Positions 32,898 through 41,921 of a DNA stretch of 64,000 nt are shown here, in pieces (the stretch's first letter is position 1; every line of letters begins with the position of its first letter). The notes beneath the pieces were generated by a model. The model was given only the letters and a program-made list of their open reading frames with translations, made no database searches and had not been told where the DNA came from. The position numbers were made by a program, and so were the translations under genes. Location: contig NZ_JAKXMK010000016.1 in assembly GCF_022524485.1 (NCBI RefSeq), positions 186,001 through 250,000 on the forward strand, in the 5' to 3' direction. The stretch is from Pseudonocardia alaniniphila. Its GTDB lineage: Bacteria > Actinomycetota > Actinomycetes > Mycobacteriales > Pseudonocardiaceae.

Positions 32898-34063
32898 CCG
32901 GCGTCCCGCAGGTGCTCCAGCGCGGCGTCGAGGCCGCCCGGCTTGATCGGCACCCCGGCGAGCTGCAGTCCCATCTGGACGCCCGCCAGCGTGCCGGCCA
33001 GCGTCAGGTCGTTGAAGTGGCCGAGGTGCCCGATCCGGAACACCGTGCCGGCGAGCCGCCCGAGCCCGGTGCCGAGCGACATGTCGAACCGCTCGAGGAT
33101 GATCCGGCGCACCGCGTCGGCGTCGTGACCGGTGGGCAGCAGCACCGCCGTCAGCGAGCCGGAGTACTCCCGTTCGTCGGCGCACAGCACCTCGAGCCCC
33201 CACGTCCGCACGGCGGCACGGGTGGCCGCGGCGTGGCGCTGGTGGCGGGCGAACACGGCGGGCAGGCCCTCTTCGGCGAGCATCGCGAGCGCCTCACGCA
33301 GGCCGTAGAGCAGGTTGGTGGCGGGTGTGTAGGGAAAGAACCCGCGGGCGTTCGCCTCCAGAATCGGCGCCCAGTCCCAGTAGCTGCGCGGCAGCCCGGC
33401 CGAGCGCGACGCGACGAGGGCCTTCTCGCTCACCGCGTTGAAGCCCAGCCCGGGCGGCAGCATGAGGCCCTTCTGCGAGCCCGCGACGGTGACGTCCACG
33501 CCCCACTCGTCGTGCCGGTAGTCGATGGAGGCGAGCGAGGAGATCGTGTCGACGAGCAGCAGGGCGGGGTGCCCGGCGGCGTCGATGGCGGCTCGGACCT
33601 CGGGCACCCGGCTCGTGACGCCGGTGGACGTCTCGTTGTGCACCACGCACACGGCCTTGATCGTGCGCTCGGGGTCGGCGGCCAGCCGCTGGCCGACGGC
33701 GGCAGGGTCCACGCCGCGGCGCCAGTCGCCCGGGATCACCTCGACGTCGAGCCCGACCCGTCCGGCGAGCTCGGCCCACAGCGTCGAGAACTGGCCGGTC
33801 TCGCCGATCAGCACGCGGTCGCCGGGGCTGAGCGTGTTGACCAGGGCCGCCTCCCAGGCGCCCGTGCCGGACGACGGGTAGATCACCACCGGCGCCGTGG
33901 TGCCGAACACCGGGCCGAGCGCCGGCAGCAGGGCTTTCGTGAGCTCGGCGAACTCCGGGCCGCGGTGGTCGATCGTGGGTGCCGCCATCGCTCGCAGCAC
34001 CCGGTCCGGCACGTTGGTCGGGCCCGGGATCTGCAGGAAGTGACGCCCGCCGGTCGGACTCAT
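32894..34063 (-). CDS. Class V aminotransferase, alanine/serine-glyoxylate aminotransferase type
   Basis: 389 residues. The N-terminus FLQIPGPTNVPDRVLRAMAAPTIDHRGPEF is the family signature for binding the substrate carboxylate. The PLP lysine is Lys198 in VAGSQKGLMLPPGLGF. LLLVDTISSLASIDYRHDEWGVD carries the PLP-pyridine Asp. Enzymes of this group transaminate glyoxylate to glycine using alanine, serine or ureidoglycine. Its neighbour could make glyoxylate by oxidising glycolate, so the pair may turn glycolate into glycine. First gene of the minus-strand operon. Confidence 0.9.
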   Translation of the reverse strand: MSPTGGRHFLQIPGPTNVPDRVLRAMAAPTIDHRGPEFAELTKALLPALGPVFGTTAPVVIYPSSGTGAWEAALVNTLSPGDRVLIGETGQFSTLWAELAGRVGLDVEVIPGDWRRGVDPAAVGQRLAADPERTIKAVCVVHNETSTGVTSRVPEVRAAIDAAGHPALLLVDTISSLASIDYRHDEWGVDVTVAGSQKGLMLPPGLGFNAVSEKALVASRSAGLPRSYWDWAPILEANARGFFPYTPATNLLYGLREALAMLAEEGLPAVFARHQRHAAATRAAVRTWGLEVLCADEREYSGSLTAVLLPTGHDADAVRRIILERFDMSLGTGLGRLAGTVFRIGHLGHFNDLTLAGTLAGVQMGLQLAGVPIKPGGLDAALEHLRDAG

Positions 34064-34095
34064 CGATGCCTCCAGGTGCGTCCTCGTTGTCGCTT

Positions 34096-34248
34096 TGCGG
34101 AAGACATCTACCGCATCGCGGGCAGGGGCGACAGGTCGTGTGACGGATGTGCGCGCTCCACCACTGCTCATCGTGCGTGCCAGACCTTGACCTGGCAGTG
34201 TGACCCGAACCATACTGCAACACGGAAACCGTCTTCCGCATTACGGAA
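34096..34248. promoter_or_regulatory. Divergent control region with repeated CGGAA/TTCCG sites
   Basis: TTCCG-CATTA-CGGAA (34234-34248) is a perfect 15-bp interrupted palindrome, with a further CGGAA at 34223-34227. TGCGGAAGAC (34096-34105) is the exact inverse of GTCTTCCGCA (34231-34240). Located between the aminotransferase and carrier starts. This resembles IclR-type operators, and an IclR gene ends the plus-strand operon. Confidence 0.6.
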
Positions 34249-34277
34249 CATTGTCGTCCCTGTCGTGAGGAAGTGGC

Positions 34278-35669
34278 ATGTCCTACCAGGTGATATCGAT
34301 CCTCGCGCTGGTGGCGGCGTTCGTCCTCGCCACCGTGCTCCCCATCAACCTCGGCGCGATCTCGCTCGTCGCCGCGCTCGTCATCGGGACGCTGGCGATC
34401 CCCGGGAGTCCGGACGACGTCGCCGACGCGATCTTCGCCGGTTTCCCGGGCAGCCTGTTCGTGATCCTCGTAGGGGTCACGTTCCTGTTCGCGATCGCCC
34501 GCGCCAACGGGACCGTCGACTGGCTCGTGCACGTGGCCATGAAGGGCGTGGGCGGGCGGATCGCCCTGATCCCGTGGATCATGTTCTTCGTCACCGCTCT
34601 GCTCACGGCGTTCGGTGCCGTCGTACCCGCTGCGGTCGCGATCATCGCCCCTGTCGGCATGGGCTTCGCCGTCCGCCACAAGATCAACCCGGTGCTGATG
34701 GGCCTGTCGATCATCAACGGGGCCAGCGCCGGTGGGTTCTCCCCGCTCAGCATCTTCGGCGTGATCACCAACGGTGTCGTCGCGGACAACAACCTGCCCG
34801 GCAGCCCGCTGATCCTGTTCCTCGGCAGCCTCGTGTTCAACGTGCTGCTCAACATCGTCGTGTTCCTGCTCTTCGGCGGCCGCGAACTCCTCGGCCGGGT
34901 CGCGGACACCAGCGGCGAGGCCACGGACGCGACCGCTGACGCCGCGGCGGTCGCCCTTCGCAAACCCGGCACCAGCGAGAGCGCATCCGACGGGCCGGGT
35001 GCCGCGCGGGCCACCACCTCGGGCACCACGGGGGCAAGTTTCACCGACGGCGAGCACCCGCCGGTCACCTCGCTCGACCTGAACCGCTCGCTCACGCTCG
35101 TCGCGCTGATCGGCGTGGCCATCGGGGCGCTGGCCTTCCAGCTCGACGTGGGCCTGCTCGCCGTCACCGCCGCGGTGCTGCTCTCGCTGCTCGCCCCGCA
35201 CACCTACAAGGGCGCGGTGGCCCAGGTCGCCTGGCCGACGGTGCTGCTGATCTGCGGAATCGTCACCTACGTCAACCTCATGCAGGACATCGGCACCGTC
35301 GACTTCCTCGGCAACCAGGTCGCCGCGATCGGCGTGCCGCTCCTCGCGGCGCTCGTGGTCTGCTACATCGGTGCCGCGGTGTCGGCTTTCGCCTCCACCA
35401 CCGGCATCCTCGGCGCCCTGATCCCGCTGGCCGTGCCGTTCCTGCTCGCGGGTGAGGTGGGGGCGATCGGTCTCATCACCGCGCTGGCGATCTCCTCGTC
35501 GGTGGTCGACTCGAGCCCGTTCTCCACCTCGGGCGCGCTGGTCACGGCCAACGCCCCGGAGGACCGGCGCGACTACGTCTACCGCCGGTTGATGCGGTGG
35601 GGCTTCTCGATGGTCGCGGTCGCACCGCCCGTCACGTGGCTGCTGTTGGTGGTGCCGGGTTGGCTGTAG
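34278..35669 (+). CDS. SLC13-type permease with MatC N-terminal domain (dicarboxylate carrier)
   Basis: 463 residues, about 11-12 hydrophobic segments in two halves. The halves are separated by a hydrophilic, Ala/Thr/Gly-rich cytoplasmic loop (residues about 210-265). The N-terminal half (INLGAISLVAALVIGTLAI, VILVGVTFLFAIARANGTVDWLV, SIINGASAGGFSPLSIFGVITNGV) is the MatC_N domain of malonate/dicarboxylate carriers. The C-terminal half has the inverted-repeat signature SAFASTTGILGALIPLAVPF and SSSVVDSSPFSTSGALV. It would import the acid that the downstream CoA-transferase activates. Confidence 0.85.
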   Translation: MSYQVISILALVAAFVLATVLPINLGAISLVAALVIGTLAIPGSPDDVADAIFAGFPGSLFVILVGVTFLFAIARANGTVDWLVHVAMKGVGGRIALIPWIMFFVTALLTAFGAVVPAAVAIIAPVGMGFAVRHKINPVLMGLSIINGASAGGFSPLSIFGVITNGVVADNNLPGSPLILFLGSLVFNVLLNIVVFLLFGGRELLGRVADTSGEATDATADAAAVALRKPGTSESASDGPGAARATTSGTTGASFTDGEHPPVTSLDLNRSLTLVALIGVAIGALAFQLDVGLLAVTAAVLLSLLAPHTYKGAVAQVAWPTVLLICGIVTYVNLMQDIGTVDFLGNQVAAIGVPLLAALVVCYIGAAVSAFASTTGILGALIPLAVPFLLAGEVGAIGLITALAISSSVVDSSPFSTSGALVTANAPEDRRDYVYRRLMRWGFSMVAVAPPVTWLLLVVPGWL

Positions 35670-35671
35670 GC

Positions 35672-36898
35672 ATGCAGCACGAGACCGCGTCCGAGGGGTC
35701 GCTCGCCGGCGTCACGGTGCTCGAGATCGGCGTCTTCATGGCCGGGCCCTTCGCCACCATGCAGCTCGCCGACCTCGGCGCCCGGGTCATCAAGGTCGAG
35801 AACCCGGCAGCCCCTGACCCCACCCGTTCCACCGGCCCGTTCCTCGAGGGCTCCGACTCCTCGCGGCACAGCTCGCCGTTCGCGCGGCTCAACCGCAACA
35901 AGGAGTCGGTGGCACTGGACCTGAAGTCCGAGGCAGGACGCGAGGCGTTCCTGCGGCTGGTGGCCGGCGCCGATGTGCTCGTGGAGAACCTGCGGCCCGG
36001 TGCGATGCGGCGCCTCGGACTCGGACCGGACGAGCTCGCCGAGCTCAACCCCGGACTCGTGTACGCCTCGGCGTCCGGCTTCGGGCAGGACGGGCCGCTG
36101 GCCGCGCTGCCGGGGCTCGACATCATGGCTCAGGCGCGCTCCGGGCTCATGAGCATCACCGGGTCACCGGACGGCGACCCGGTGAAAGTGGGCGTGCCGA
36201 TCTGCGACCTCGTCTGCGGGCTCTACACAGCACTCGCGGTCACTGCCGCCCTGCACCACCGGGACCAGCCGCACGGCGACGGCCGGGGCCAGCAGATCGA
36301 CGTCTCGCTGCTGGAGTCGGGCGTGTCGCTCGCGGTGTGGGAAGCCGGGAAGTACTTCGCCACCGGGGAGGTGGGGCGGCCGCTGGGTTCCGCGCACCAG
36401 GCGCAGGCGCCGTACCAGGCGGTGCGGTGCGCGGACGGCTGGGTGACGGTCGGCGCGATCACGCCGAAGACCTGGAACGGGCTCTGTGCGGCCCTCGACC
36501 TGCCGCACCTGCACGCCGACCCTCGCTACGCCGACTCGGACGGCCGGCACGCCCATCACGCGGAGCTCGTCACCGAGATCGAGAAGGCCACCACGGCCCT
36601 GGCGGCCGCCGACGTCGTCGCGGCGCTCGACCTCGCCGGCGTCCCGTGCGCGCCGATCAACGACTACGGCCAGGTGTTCACCGATCCCCACCTCTCGCGC
36701 CGAGACTTCTTCTGGGACGCCGAGCATCCCGATGCCGGCCCGGTCCGCCAGCTCGGCTCGCCGATGCGGCTGTCGGCCACGCCGGCCCGGCGGGGCGGTG
36801 CGGGCCCGGCGCTCGGGGCCGACTCACGCGCCGTCCTCGGTGAGGTCGGGTACACCGACGCCGAGATGGATGCTCTGCTCGGGACGATGGCGCCATGA
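35672..36898 (+). CDS. CaiB/BaiF family CoA-transferase (family III)
   Basis: 408 residues. Signatures: GVTVLEIGVFMAGPFATMQLADLGARVIKVENP at the N-terminus, FARLNRNKESVALDLKSEAGR, the VLVENLRPGAMRRLGLG segment, and the catalytic Asp in MAQARSGLMSITGSPDGDPVKVGVPICD. It transfers CoA between acids without ATP. It starts 2 bp after the carrier gene and overlaps the crotonase gene by 4 bases (ATGA). The acid imported by MatC is the likely acceptor and succinyl-CoA or acetyl-CoA a possible donor; neither can be read from sequence. Confidence 0.9.
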   Translation: MQHETASEGSLAGVTVLEIGVFMAGPFATMQLADLGARVIKVENPAAPDPTRSTGPFLEGSDSSRHSSPFARLNRNKESVALDLKSEAGREAFLRLVAGADVLVENLRPGAMRRLGLGPDELAELNPGLVYASASGFGQDGPLAALPGLDIMAQARSGLMSITGSPDGDPVKVGVPICDLVCGLYTALAVTAALHHRDQPHGDGRGQQIDVSLLESGVSLAVWEAGKYFATGEVGRPLGSAHQAQAPYQAVRCADGWVTVGAITPKTWNGLCAALDLPHLHADPRYADSDGRHAHHAELVTEIEKATTALAAADVVAALDLAGVPCAPINDYGQVFTDPHLSRRDFFWDAEHPDAGPVRQLGSPMRLSATPARRGGAGPALGADSRAVLGEVGYTDAEMDALLGTMAP

Positions 36899-37665
36899 GT
36901 GACTTGCTCGTCGACCGCGACGGACCCGTCCTGCGCGTCACCTTCAACCGGCCGGCGTCGCACAACGCGCTGACGTTCGCCATGTACGAGGGCCTGTACG
37001 ACGCCTGCGAGCGGGCGGATGCGGAGGACGACGTCAGAGTGCTGGTGCTGCGTGGCGCCGGGGGCCGGGCATTCGTGTCGGGCACCGACATCGCCCAGTT
37101 CGAGGGCTTCGACGGGCCTGCCGGCGTGGCGTACGAGGAGCGGATCAGCCGCGTCGTGCGCAGGCTGGAGGACACGACCGTGCCCACCGTTGCTGCTGTC
37201 GACGGCTACTGCATCGGTGGCGGCCTCGCCCTCGCCGCCGCCTGCGATCTCCGCATCGCCACCGCTGCGTCACGGTTCGGGGTGCCGGTGGCGCGCACCC
37301 TGGGCAACTGCCTGTCGATGGACACCTACGCCCTACTGCTGGGGCATCTCGGCCCGGCGCGCACTCTCGACATGCTGCTGCGGGCCCGCCTGCTGAGCGC
37401 CGAGGAGGTGCACGCCGCGGGGTTCGTCACCCAGCTCGCCGACGACACCGCGGCCCTCGACGCGTCCCTCGCGGAGACCGTCGACGCGCTGGCGTCGCAC
37501 GCCCCGCTGAGCATGTGGGCCACGAAGCAGTCGCTCGTCAGGCTGCGCCGGGCCGGGCTCCCGAACGGCGACGACATCGTGGCGCGGGTGTACGGCAGCG
37601 CCGACTTCCAAGCCGCGGTTCGCTCCTTCGGGGCCAAGGAGCGTGCAACGTGGAAAGGGGAATGA
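36895..37665 (+). CDS. Enoyl-CoA hydratase/isomerase family protein
   Basis: 256 residues, crotonase fold. RAFVSGTDIAQFEGF (about residue 55-70) and DGYCIGGGLALAAACDLRIA (about 101-120) form the CoA pocket and oxyanion hole. The first catalytic Glu position is in FGVPVARTLGN, where no Glu is evident, and the second also is not obvious. It may therefore not be a plain hydratase. The ATGA overlap with the CoA-transferase indicates it acts on the newly formed CoA thioester. Confidence 0.85.
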   Translation: MSDLLVDRDGPVLRVTFNRPASHNALTFAMYEGLYDACERADAEDDVRVLVLRGAGGRAFVSGTDIAQFEGFDGPAGVAYEERISRVVRRLEDTTVPTVAAVDGYCIGGGLALAAACDLRIATAASRFGVPVARTLGNCLSMDTYALLLGHLGPARTLDMLLRARLLSAEEVHAAGFVTQLADDTAALDASLAETVDALASHAPLSMWATKQSLVRLRRAGLPNGDDIVARVYGSADFQAAVRSFGAKERATWKGE

Positions 37666-37722
37666 CGCCTGGCGGATAACCTGCCAGGTCCCGCAACTCG
37701 GCGGATCCTGAACCGGAGAACC

Positions 37723-38502
37723 ATGGCTGGTGTGGCGCAACCCGACCGCAGTGGCGGCGTGCAGTCCCTCGACCGGGCGTTCGCCCTGCTCGAGCACATG
37801 GCGGACGCCGGCGGCGACGTCGCGCTCTCCGAGCTCGCCGTCCGCTCCGGGCTGCCGCTGCCCACGATCCACCGGATCGTCCGCACGCTCGTGGCGTCGG
37901 GGTACGTCCGGCAGCTGCCGTCCCGGCGCTACGGACTGGGTCCGCGGTTGATCGGGCTCGGTGAGGCCGCGTCCCGGATGCTGGGGGAGTGGGCGCGCCC
38001 GCAGCTCGCCCAGCTGGTGGACCAGGCGGGCGAGACCGCCAACCTCGCGATGCTCGACGGCGACGCCGTGGTCTACGTGGCGCAGGTCCCGTCGCGGCAC
38101 TCGATGCGGATGTTCACCGAGGTCGGCCGCCGGGTGCCGGTGCACTGCACCGGCGTGGGGAAGGTGCTGCTGGCGCAGCTCCCACCCGCACAGGTGCAGG
38201 CCATGCTGATGCGCGCCGGCATGGTTGCCCAGACCCCCCACACCATCACCGATCCCGATCGGCTCGCCCGCGAGCTCGACCGCGTCCGTCACCAGGGCTA
38301 CGCCGTCGATGACGCCGAACAGGAAGTGGGCGTGCGCTGCGTCGCCGTCGCCGTTCCCGGCGGGCGCTCCACCACCGCGCTGTCCGTGTCGGGCCCGGAG
38401 ACCCGCGTGACGTGGGCGGTGGTCGAGCGCACCGTTCCGCTGCTGCAACAGGCGGCTGCGGCGTTGGCAGGGCAGCTCGCCGGGCGGGGGGTCACGGCGT
38501 AG
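37723..38502 (+). CDS. IclR family transcriptional regulator
   Basis: 259 residues. The N-terminal winged helix VQSLDRAFALLEHMADAGGDVALSELAVRSGLPLPTIHRIVRTLVASGYVRQLPSRRYGLG lies at residues 13-73. The effector domain has the IclR signature YAVDDAEQEVGVRCVAVAVPG near residue 195-215. It lies 57 bp after the crotonase gene in the same direction and probably senses the acid or its breakdown product. It likely controls both arms of the divergent locus through the CGGAA/TTCCG sites. Confidence 0.9.
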   Translation: MAGVAQPDRSGGVQSLDRAFALLEHMADAGGDVALSELAVRSGLPLPTIHRIVRTLVASGYVRQLPSRRYGLGPRLIGLGEAASRMLGEWARPQLAQLVDQAGETANLAMLDGDAVVYVAQVPSRHSMRMFTEVGRRVPVHCTGVGKVLLAQLPPAQVQAMLMRAGMVAQTPHTITDPDRLARELDRVRHQGYAVDDAEQEVGVRCVAVAVPGGRSTTALSVSGPETRVTWAVVERTVPLLQQAAAALAGQLAGRGVTA

Positions 38503-39065
38503 TGAACGAGGAACATCTGCGGCTGTGCGCGAGCGCCGAGTGGGCGCAGCTCGTGGCCGACGACCTGTTGCCCTGGGTGCTGGGTGAGGACCTCCTGATC
38601 GGGGAGGACGTGCTGGAGATCGGCGCCGGCCCCGGCCTGGTCACGGATCTGCTCGTGGAGCGCGCGCCGCGCGTCACCGCGGTGGAGATCGACCCGGTAC
38701 TGGCGTCGGCGCTGCGGGAACGCATGAGCGGCAAGCCGGTGGACGTGGTCACCGCCGATGCCACGGCGATGCCGCTGCCGGACGGCCGGTTCTCCTCGGC
38801 GTTCTGCTTCACGATGCTGCACCACATTCCCGACGCCGAAAGTCAGGACCGCGCGCTGGCCGAGATCGCCCGCGTGCTGCGGCCGGGGGGTGTGCTGCTC
38901 GGCACCGACGGCGAGGACACCCCGCCCCGGCGGGCTCTGCACGTGGACGACATCTTCAACCCCGTCGACCCGGACGTGCTGCCCTCCCGGCTCGCCGCCG
39001 CCGGGTTCAGCGACGCCGAGGTGGAGAGCAACGGCGACCGGTTCCGGTTCCGCGCGCGCCGCTGA
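38502..39065 (+). CDS. Class I SAM-dependent methyltransferase
   Basis: 187 residues from a GTG that shares one base with the IclR stop. The SAM-binding motif I is VLEIGAGPGLVTDLL (about residues 36-50), followed by VTAVEIDPVLA, TADATAMPLPDGRFSSAFCFTMLHH and LAEIARVLRPGGVLL. The fold is complete but the substrate is unknown. Coupling to iclR makes it part of the same transcript, though its chemistry does not obviously belong to the catabolic pathway. Confidence 0.85.
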   Translation: MNEEHLRLCASAEWAQLVADDLLPWVLGEDLLIGEDVLEIGAGPGLVTDLLVERAPRVTAVEIDPVLASALRERMSGKPVDVVTADATAMPLPDGRFSSAFCFTMLHHIPDAESQDRALAEIARVLRPGGVLLGTDGEDTPPRRALHVDDIFNPVDPDVLPSRLAAAGFSDAEVESNGDRFRFRARR

Positions 39066-39117
39066 TCCACGCTCTGGGCCTAGGACGGCCCGCCCCCGGC
39101 GTATCGCGAGGCGGCGC

Positions 39118-40131
39118 CTATCTGGCTCGGCGGAGGGTCTCGCGCGGGTTCTCTCCGTAGAGGGCGTGGTGCGCGGCGGCGAACTTGCCCAGGTTGGCGA
39201 AGCCCCACCGGGTGGCCACCGACGTCACCGTGACCAGGGCGGGGTCGGCCGCGCGCAGTTCCTCGTGCGCGTGCCGCAGCCGCACCGCGCGCAGGTACGC
39301 CATCGGCGAGGTGTTCAGGTGACGTTTGAAGCCCTCTTGCAGGGAGCGCACGCTCACGAAGCAGCGCCCGGCCAATCCGGCGGTGGTCCACGGCTCTGCG
39401 GGCAGGGCGTGAATGAGGTCGACGGCGGCCCGGATCGCTGCGGGGGCCGCTGCGACCGGTTCCTCCGCCAGTGCCGCGCGCCCACCGTGGTCGGTGGCCA
39501 GGAGCAGGCCGTGGATGAGCGCGTCGACCAGCGGCCGGGCGATCAGCGGCTCACGGGCCAGTCCGTCGTCCCTGGCCAGCTGCCCGCGCAGCAGCAGCAC
39601 CAGCTGGGCCCAGTCACGGCCGGCGCCCCTGGCGATGTCCAAGGAGGGTGAGAGCAGGAGCTGCTGGTCGACCGGCGCGCTCCCGTACTCCACCTGGGCG
39701 GCCAGCGCCTCCTCCACCGCGAGCCGGTCGATCTTCACACACAGCTGCCGGCTCCCGGCTCCCCATAGAGGCAGCGACGTATCGCCGTCCGGTATGTAGA
39801 CACCGGCCCGCGTCGGATCGATCACGACCTGCGTACCCCGATGCTCGGACTGGATCCGGCCGGACAGCGGCAGGTTGACGTGGTAGGTGCCGTGGAACGA
39901 GCCGCAGTCCATTCGTACGTCGGCGCCGAAGGTGATGTCGCTGATCGTGATCGGGCCGGCGTCGACAATGCGCTGCCGGAGGAAGAACTGCTTCGGATCA
40001 TCCAGCTGGAACAGCCGCTGGTGCGGATACAACGCCGACCCACACCACATCTCGGCTTGAGTGAAATCAGTGGTGTGCTGCCAGGATTCCCCCGCCGCAT
40101 CCCCAGCCAGCAGATCATTGTCGGCCACCAT
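39118..40131 (-). CDS. AraC family transcriptional regulator
   Basis: 337 residues. The N-terminal part (FRxxDITFGADVRMDCGSFHGTYHVNLPLSGRIQ..., VYIPDGDTSLPLWG) is the cupin-like AraC_binding_2 sensor domain. The C-terminal 100 residues hold the two helix-turn-helix units: LAGRCFVSVRSLQEGFKRHLNTSPMAYLRAVRLRHAHEEL and VTSVATRWGFANLGKFAAAHHALYGENPRETL. Such regulators often activate aromatic or fatty-acid catabolic genes. The acyl-CoA synthetase gene ends 110 bp upstream of it in the same direction and may be a target. Confidence 0.9.
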   Translation of the reverse strand: MVADNDLLAGDAAGESWQHTTDFTQAEMWCGSALYPHQRLFQLDDPKQFFLRQRIVDAGPITISDITFGADVRMDCGSFHGTYHVNLPLSGRIQSEHRGTQVVIDPTRAGVYIPDGDTSLPLWGAGSRQLCVKIDRLAVEEALAAQVEYGSAPVDQQLLLSPSLDIARGAGRDWAQLVLLLRGQLARDDGLAREPLIARPLVDALIHGLLLATDHGGRAALAEEPVAAAPAAIRAAVDLIHALPAEPWTTAGLAGRCFVSVRSLQEGFKRHLNTSPMAYLRAVRLRHAHEELRAADPALVTVTSVATRWGFANLGKFAAAHHALYGENPRETLRRAR

Positions 40132-40241
40132 GTCATGCTACGCACGCACGCTACTGAACCGGCACCTCGTGTTTGTGATAGTGGCGGGAGCGTGATCAAT
40201 TAATCCAGGGCGGTGTTCTTACAATCCCCTTACAAGGGTCG

Positions 40242-41921
40242 TCAGGAGAGATCCTGCGCGTCCGCGGCACCGTTCAACCACGCTCTCAGCAGTTCCTTGC
40301 GAACCTTTCCGGTCGAGTTCCTCGGCAGTCGGTCCAGCCGTTCGAGCCGGGTCGGCAGATACCAGTCCGTCATACCCCGCGCGCTGAGGTACTCCCGCAG
40401 CTCCTCCAGGGTCAGGGCGATCTCACCCCGGAAAGTGATCACGGCGCACGCAAGCTCGGCACCGTGCTCGTCGAAGTAGCCGACCACCGCGATGTCGTCG
40501 ACCGCCGGATGCTGCAACAAGAGGTCTTCCACGTCGGCGATCGGGATCATGAACGCGCCGCCGACCCGGTCGGCGACCCTTCCCATCAGGCGAATACCAC
40601 CGTGCCCGTCCCAGGTCGCGAGGTCACCGGTGTCGTACCAGCCGCCGTCGTGCTCCCTGATCACGGTCAGCTGGTTGTCCTCGCCTCGCACGGTGGCCAG
40701 GCACACCGCCGGCCCACGGACGAAGATCCGGCCCGGCCGCTCAGGAGTGACCGGCGCATCGGATCGGAGGTCGATCTCGTAGCCGGGGAAGGGGCGCCCG
40801 TCGCTCTGCAGCGTCCAGTCGATGGGGTCGTCGGCCCTGGTGATGGTCGCACAGCCGATCTCGGTCATGCCGAACTCCGAACGCAGGCCGAGTCCGAAGG
40901 TCTCGATCACGCTCTTCACGACCCGGCTGGGGATCTTCGTGCCCGTGGCGGCCATGACCCGCAGCGACGGCAACCTCGTCGGACGCTCCGACGCCGCGGT
41001 CACGAGCTGGTCGTGGTAGCTGGGCGCGGCGATCATGACCGCGACCCGGGCCTGCTCGAGCACCGCCAGGCCCGCTGCCCCCGACCAGGTGTCGAGCAGC
41101 ACGGCACGCGCGCCGGTCTGCAGCGGGATGTGAAGGGAGAAGACGGTTCCGAGGCTGTACATCGCGCTGTGCGGGGTGAAGACGGCGTCCGCCGCGGTGA
41201 TCGACTCGGCCTCGGCCAGTCCCGATGAGCCCGCGTACCACGTGTTCTGGGTTCCCAGGACCCCTTTGGGCTGCCCCGACGTGCCCGAGGTGAAAAGGAC
41301 GATGGACACGGCGTCCGGATCCTCTTCCGCGTCGTCCAACGCAACGGGATGGCGCTCTTCCCACGGCGTGCTCTCGAAGAACTCGCCGAACTCGATCTCG
41401 GCGCCCGGTTCGGCCCGGCCGAGGACCACCAGCTTGCGCAGTCCGGGCAGATGCGGGGCGACCGATCGCGCCATCTCGGCATGGTCGAACCCGTCCCACT
41501 CGTCGATGGTCACGAATACCTCGGCGTCCACCCGCGCGAGAAGCCGTTCGAGCTCGCGTCGCCGGATCGTCGTCATGACGGGAGCGACGACCGCGCGAAG
41601 CCGGATTGCCGCCAGGTGCAGGGCGCAGGACTGCCACCAGTTCGGCAACTGCATGGCGACGACCTGTCCCGGCCTGACGCCGAGCTCGTACAGCGCGCCG
41701 GCGAATCTCTCCACCAGATGCGCGTACTCGCCGTAGGTGACGGTTGTTCGCCGCCCCTCCGATCCGAAGGCGTCGATCGCCACCGCATCGGGCGTGGCGT
41801 CACGCCACTTTCGAAGATCGTTGATGAGACCGGTATCCCGCCACCTGCCGCCGGCTCGGTACTTCCTTGCTAATTCGGTCGAAGCCCGCAGGGTGTACGT
41901 TCCTGCCCGATTCACGCCCAT
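40242..41921 (-). CDS. AMP-dependent acyl-CoA synthetase/ligase
   Basis: 559 residues from the ATG at 41921 (MGVNRAGTYTLRASTELARKYRAGG); a TTG at 41930, better spaced from AGGAGAGG, is an alternative. ATP-binding P-loop: IVLFTSGTSGQPKG (near 195-208). Further motifs: GLRSEFGMTEIG, GWYDTGDLATWDGHGGIRLMGRVADRV and the catalytic lysine in PRNSTGKVRKELL. It activates a carboxylic acid as its CoA thioester through an adenylate; closest in type to cyclohexanecarboxylate/medium-chain ligases. The gene diverges from the LacI regulator. The substrate is not assignable. Confidence 0.87.
   Translation of the reverse strand: MGVNRAGTYTLRASTELARKYRAGGRWRDTGLINDLRKWRDATPDAVAIDAFGSEGRRTTVTYGEYAHLVERFAGALYELGVRPGQVVAMQLPNWWQSCALHLAAIRLRAVVAPVMTTIRRRELERLLARVDAEVFVTIDEWDGFDHAEMARSVAPHLPGLRKLVVLGRAEPGAEIEFGEFFESTPWEERHPVALDDAEEDPDAVSIVLFTSGTSGQPKGVLGTQNTWYAGSSGLAEAESITAADAVFTPHSAMYSLGTVFSLHIPLQTGARAVLLDTWSGAAGLAVLEQARVAVMIAAPSYHDQLVTAASERPTRLPSLRVMAATGTKIPSRVVKSVIETFGLGLRSEFGMTEIGCATITRADDPIDWTLQSDGRPFPGYEIDLRSDAPVTPERPGRIFVRGPAVCLATVRGEDNQLTVIREHDGGWYDTGDLATWDGHGGIRLMGRVADRVGGAFMIPIADVEDLLLQHPAVDDIAVVGYFDEHGAELACAVITFRGEIALTLEELREYLSARGMTDWYLPTRLERLDRLPRNSTGKVRKELLRAWLNGAADAQDLS

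Noticed and set aside
32898-33203. N-terminal extension of the FAD/Fe-S dehydrogenase
   Set aside because: The extension lies within the aminotransferase gene, and the ATGA overlap at 32894-32897 marks the real start.
32912-34939. 675-residue plus-strand open frame opposite the aminotransferase
   Set aside because: Composition is typical of a GC shadow and it overlaps both the aminotransferase and the carrier gene.
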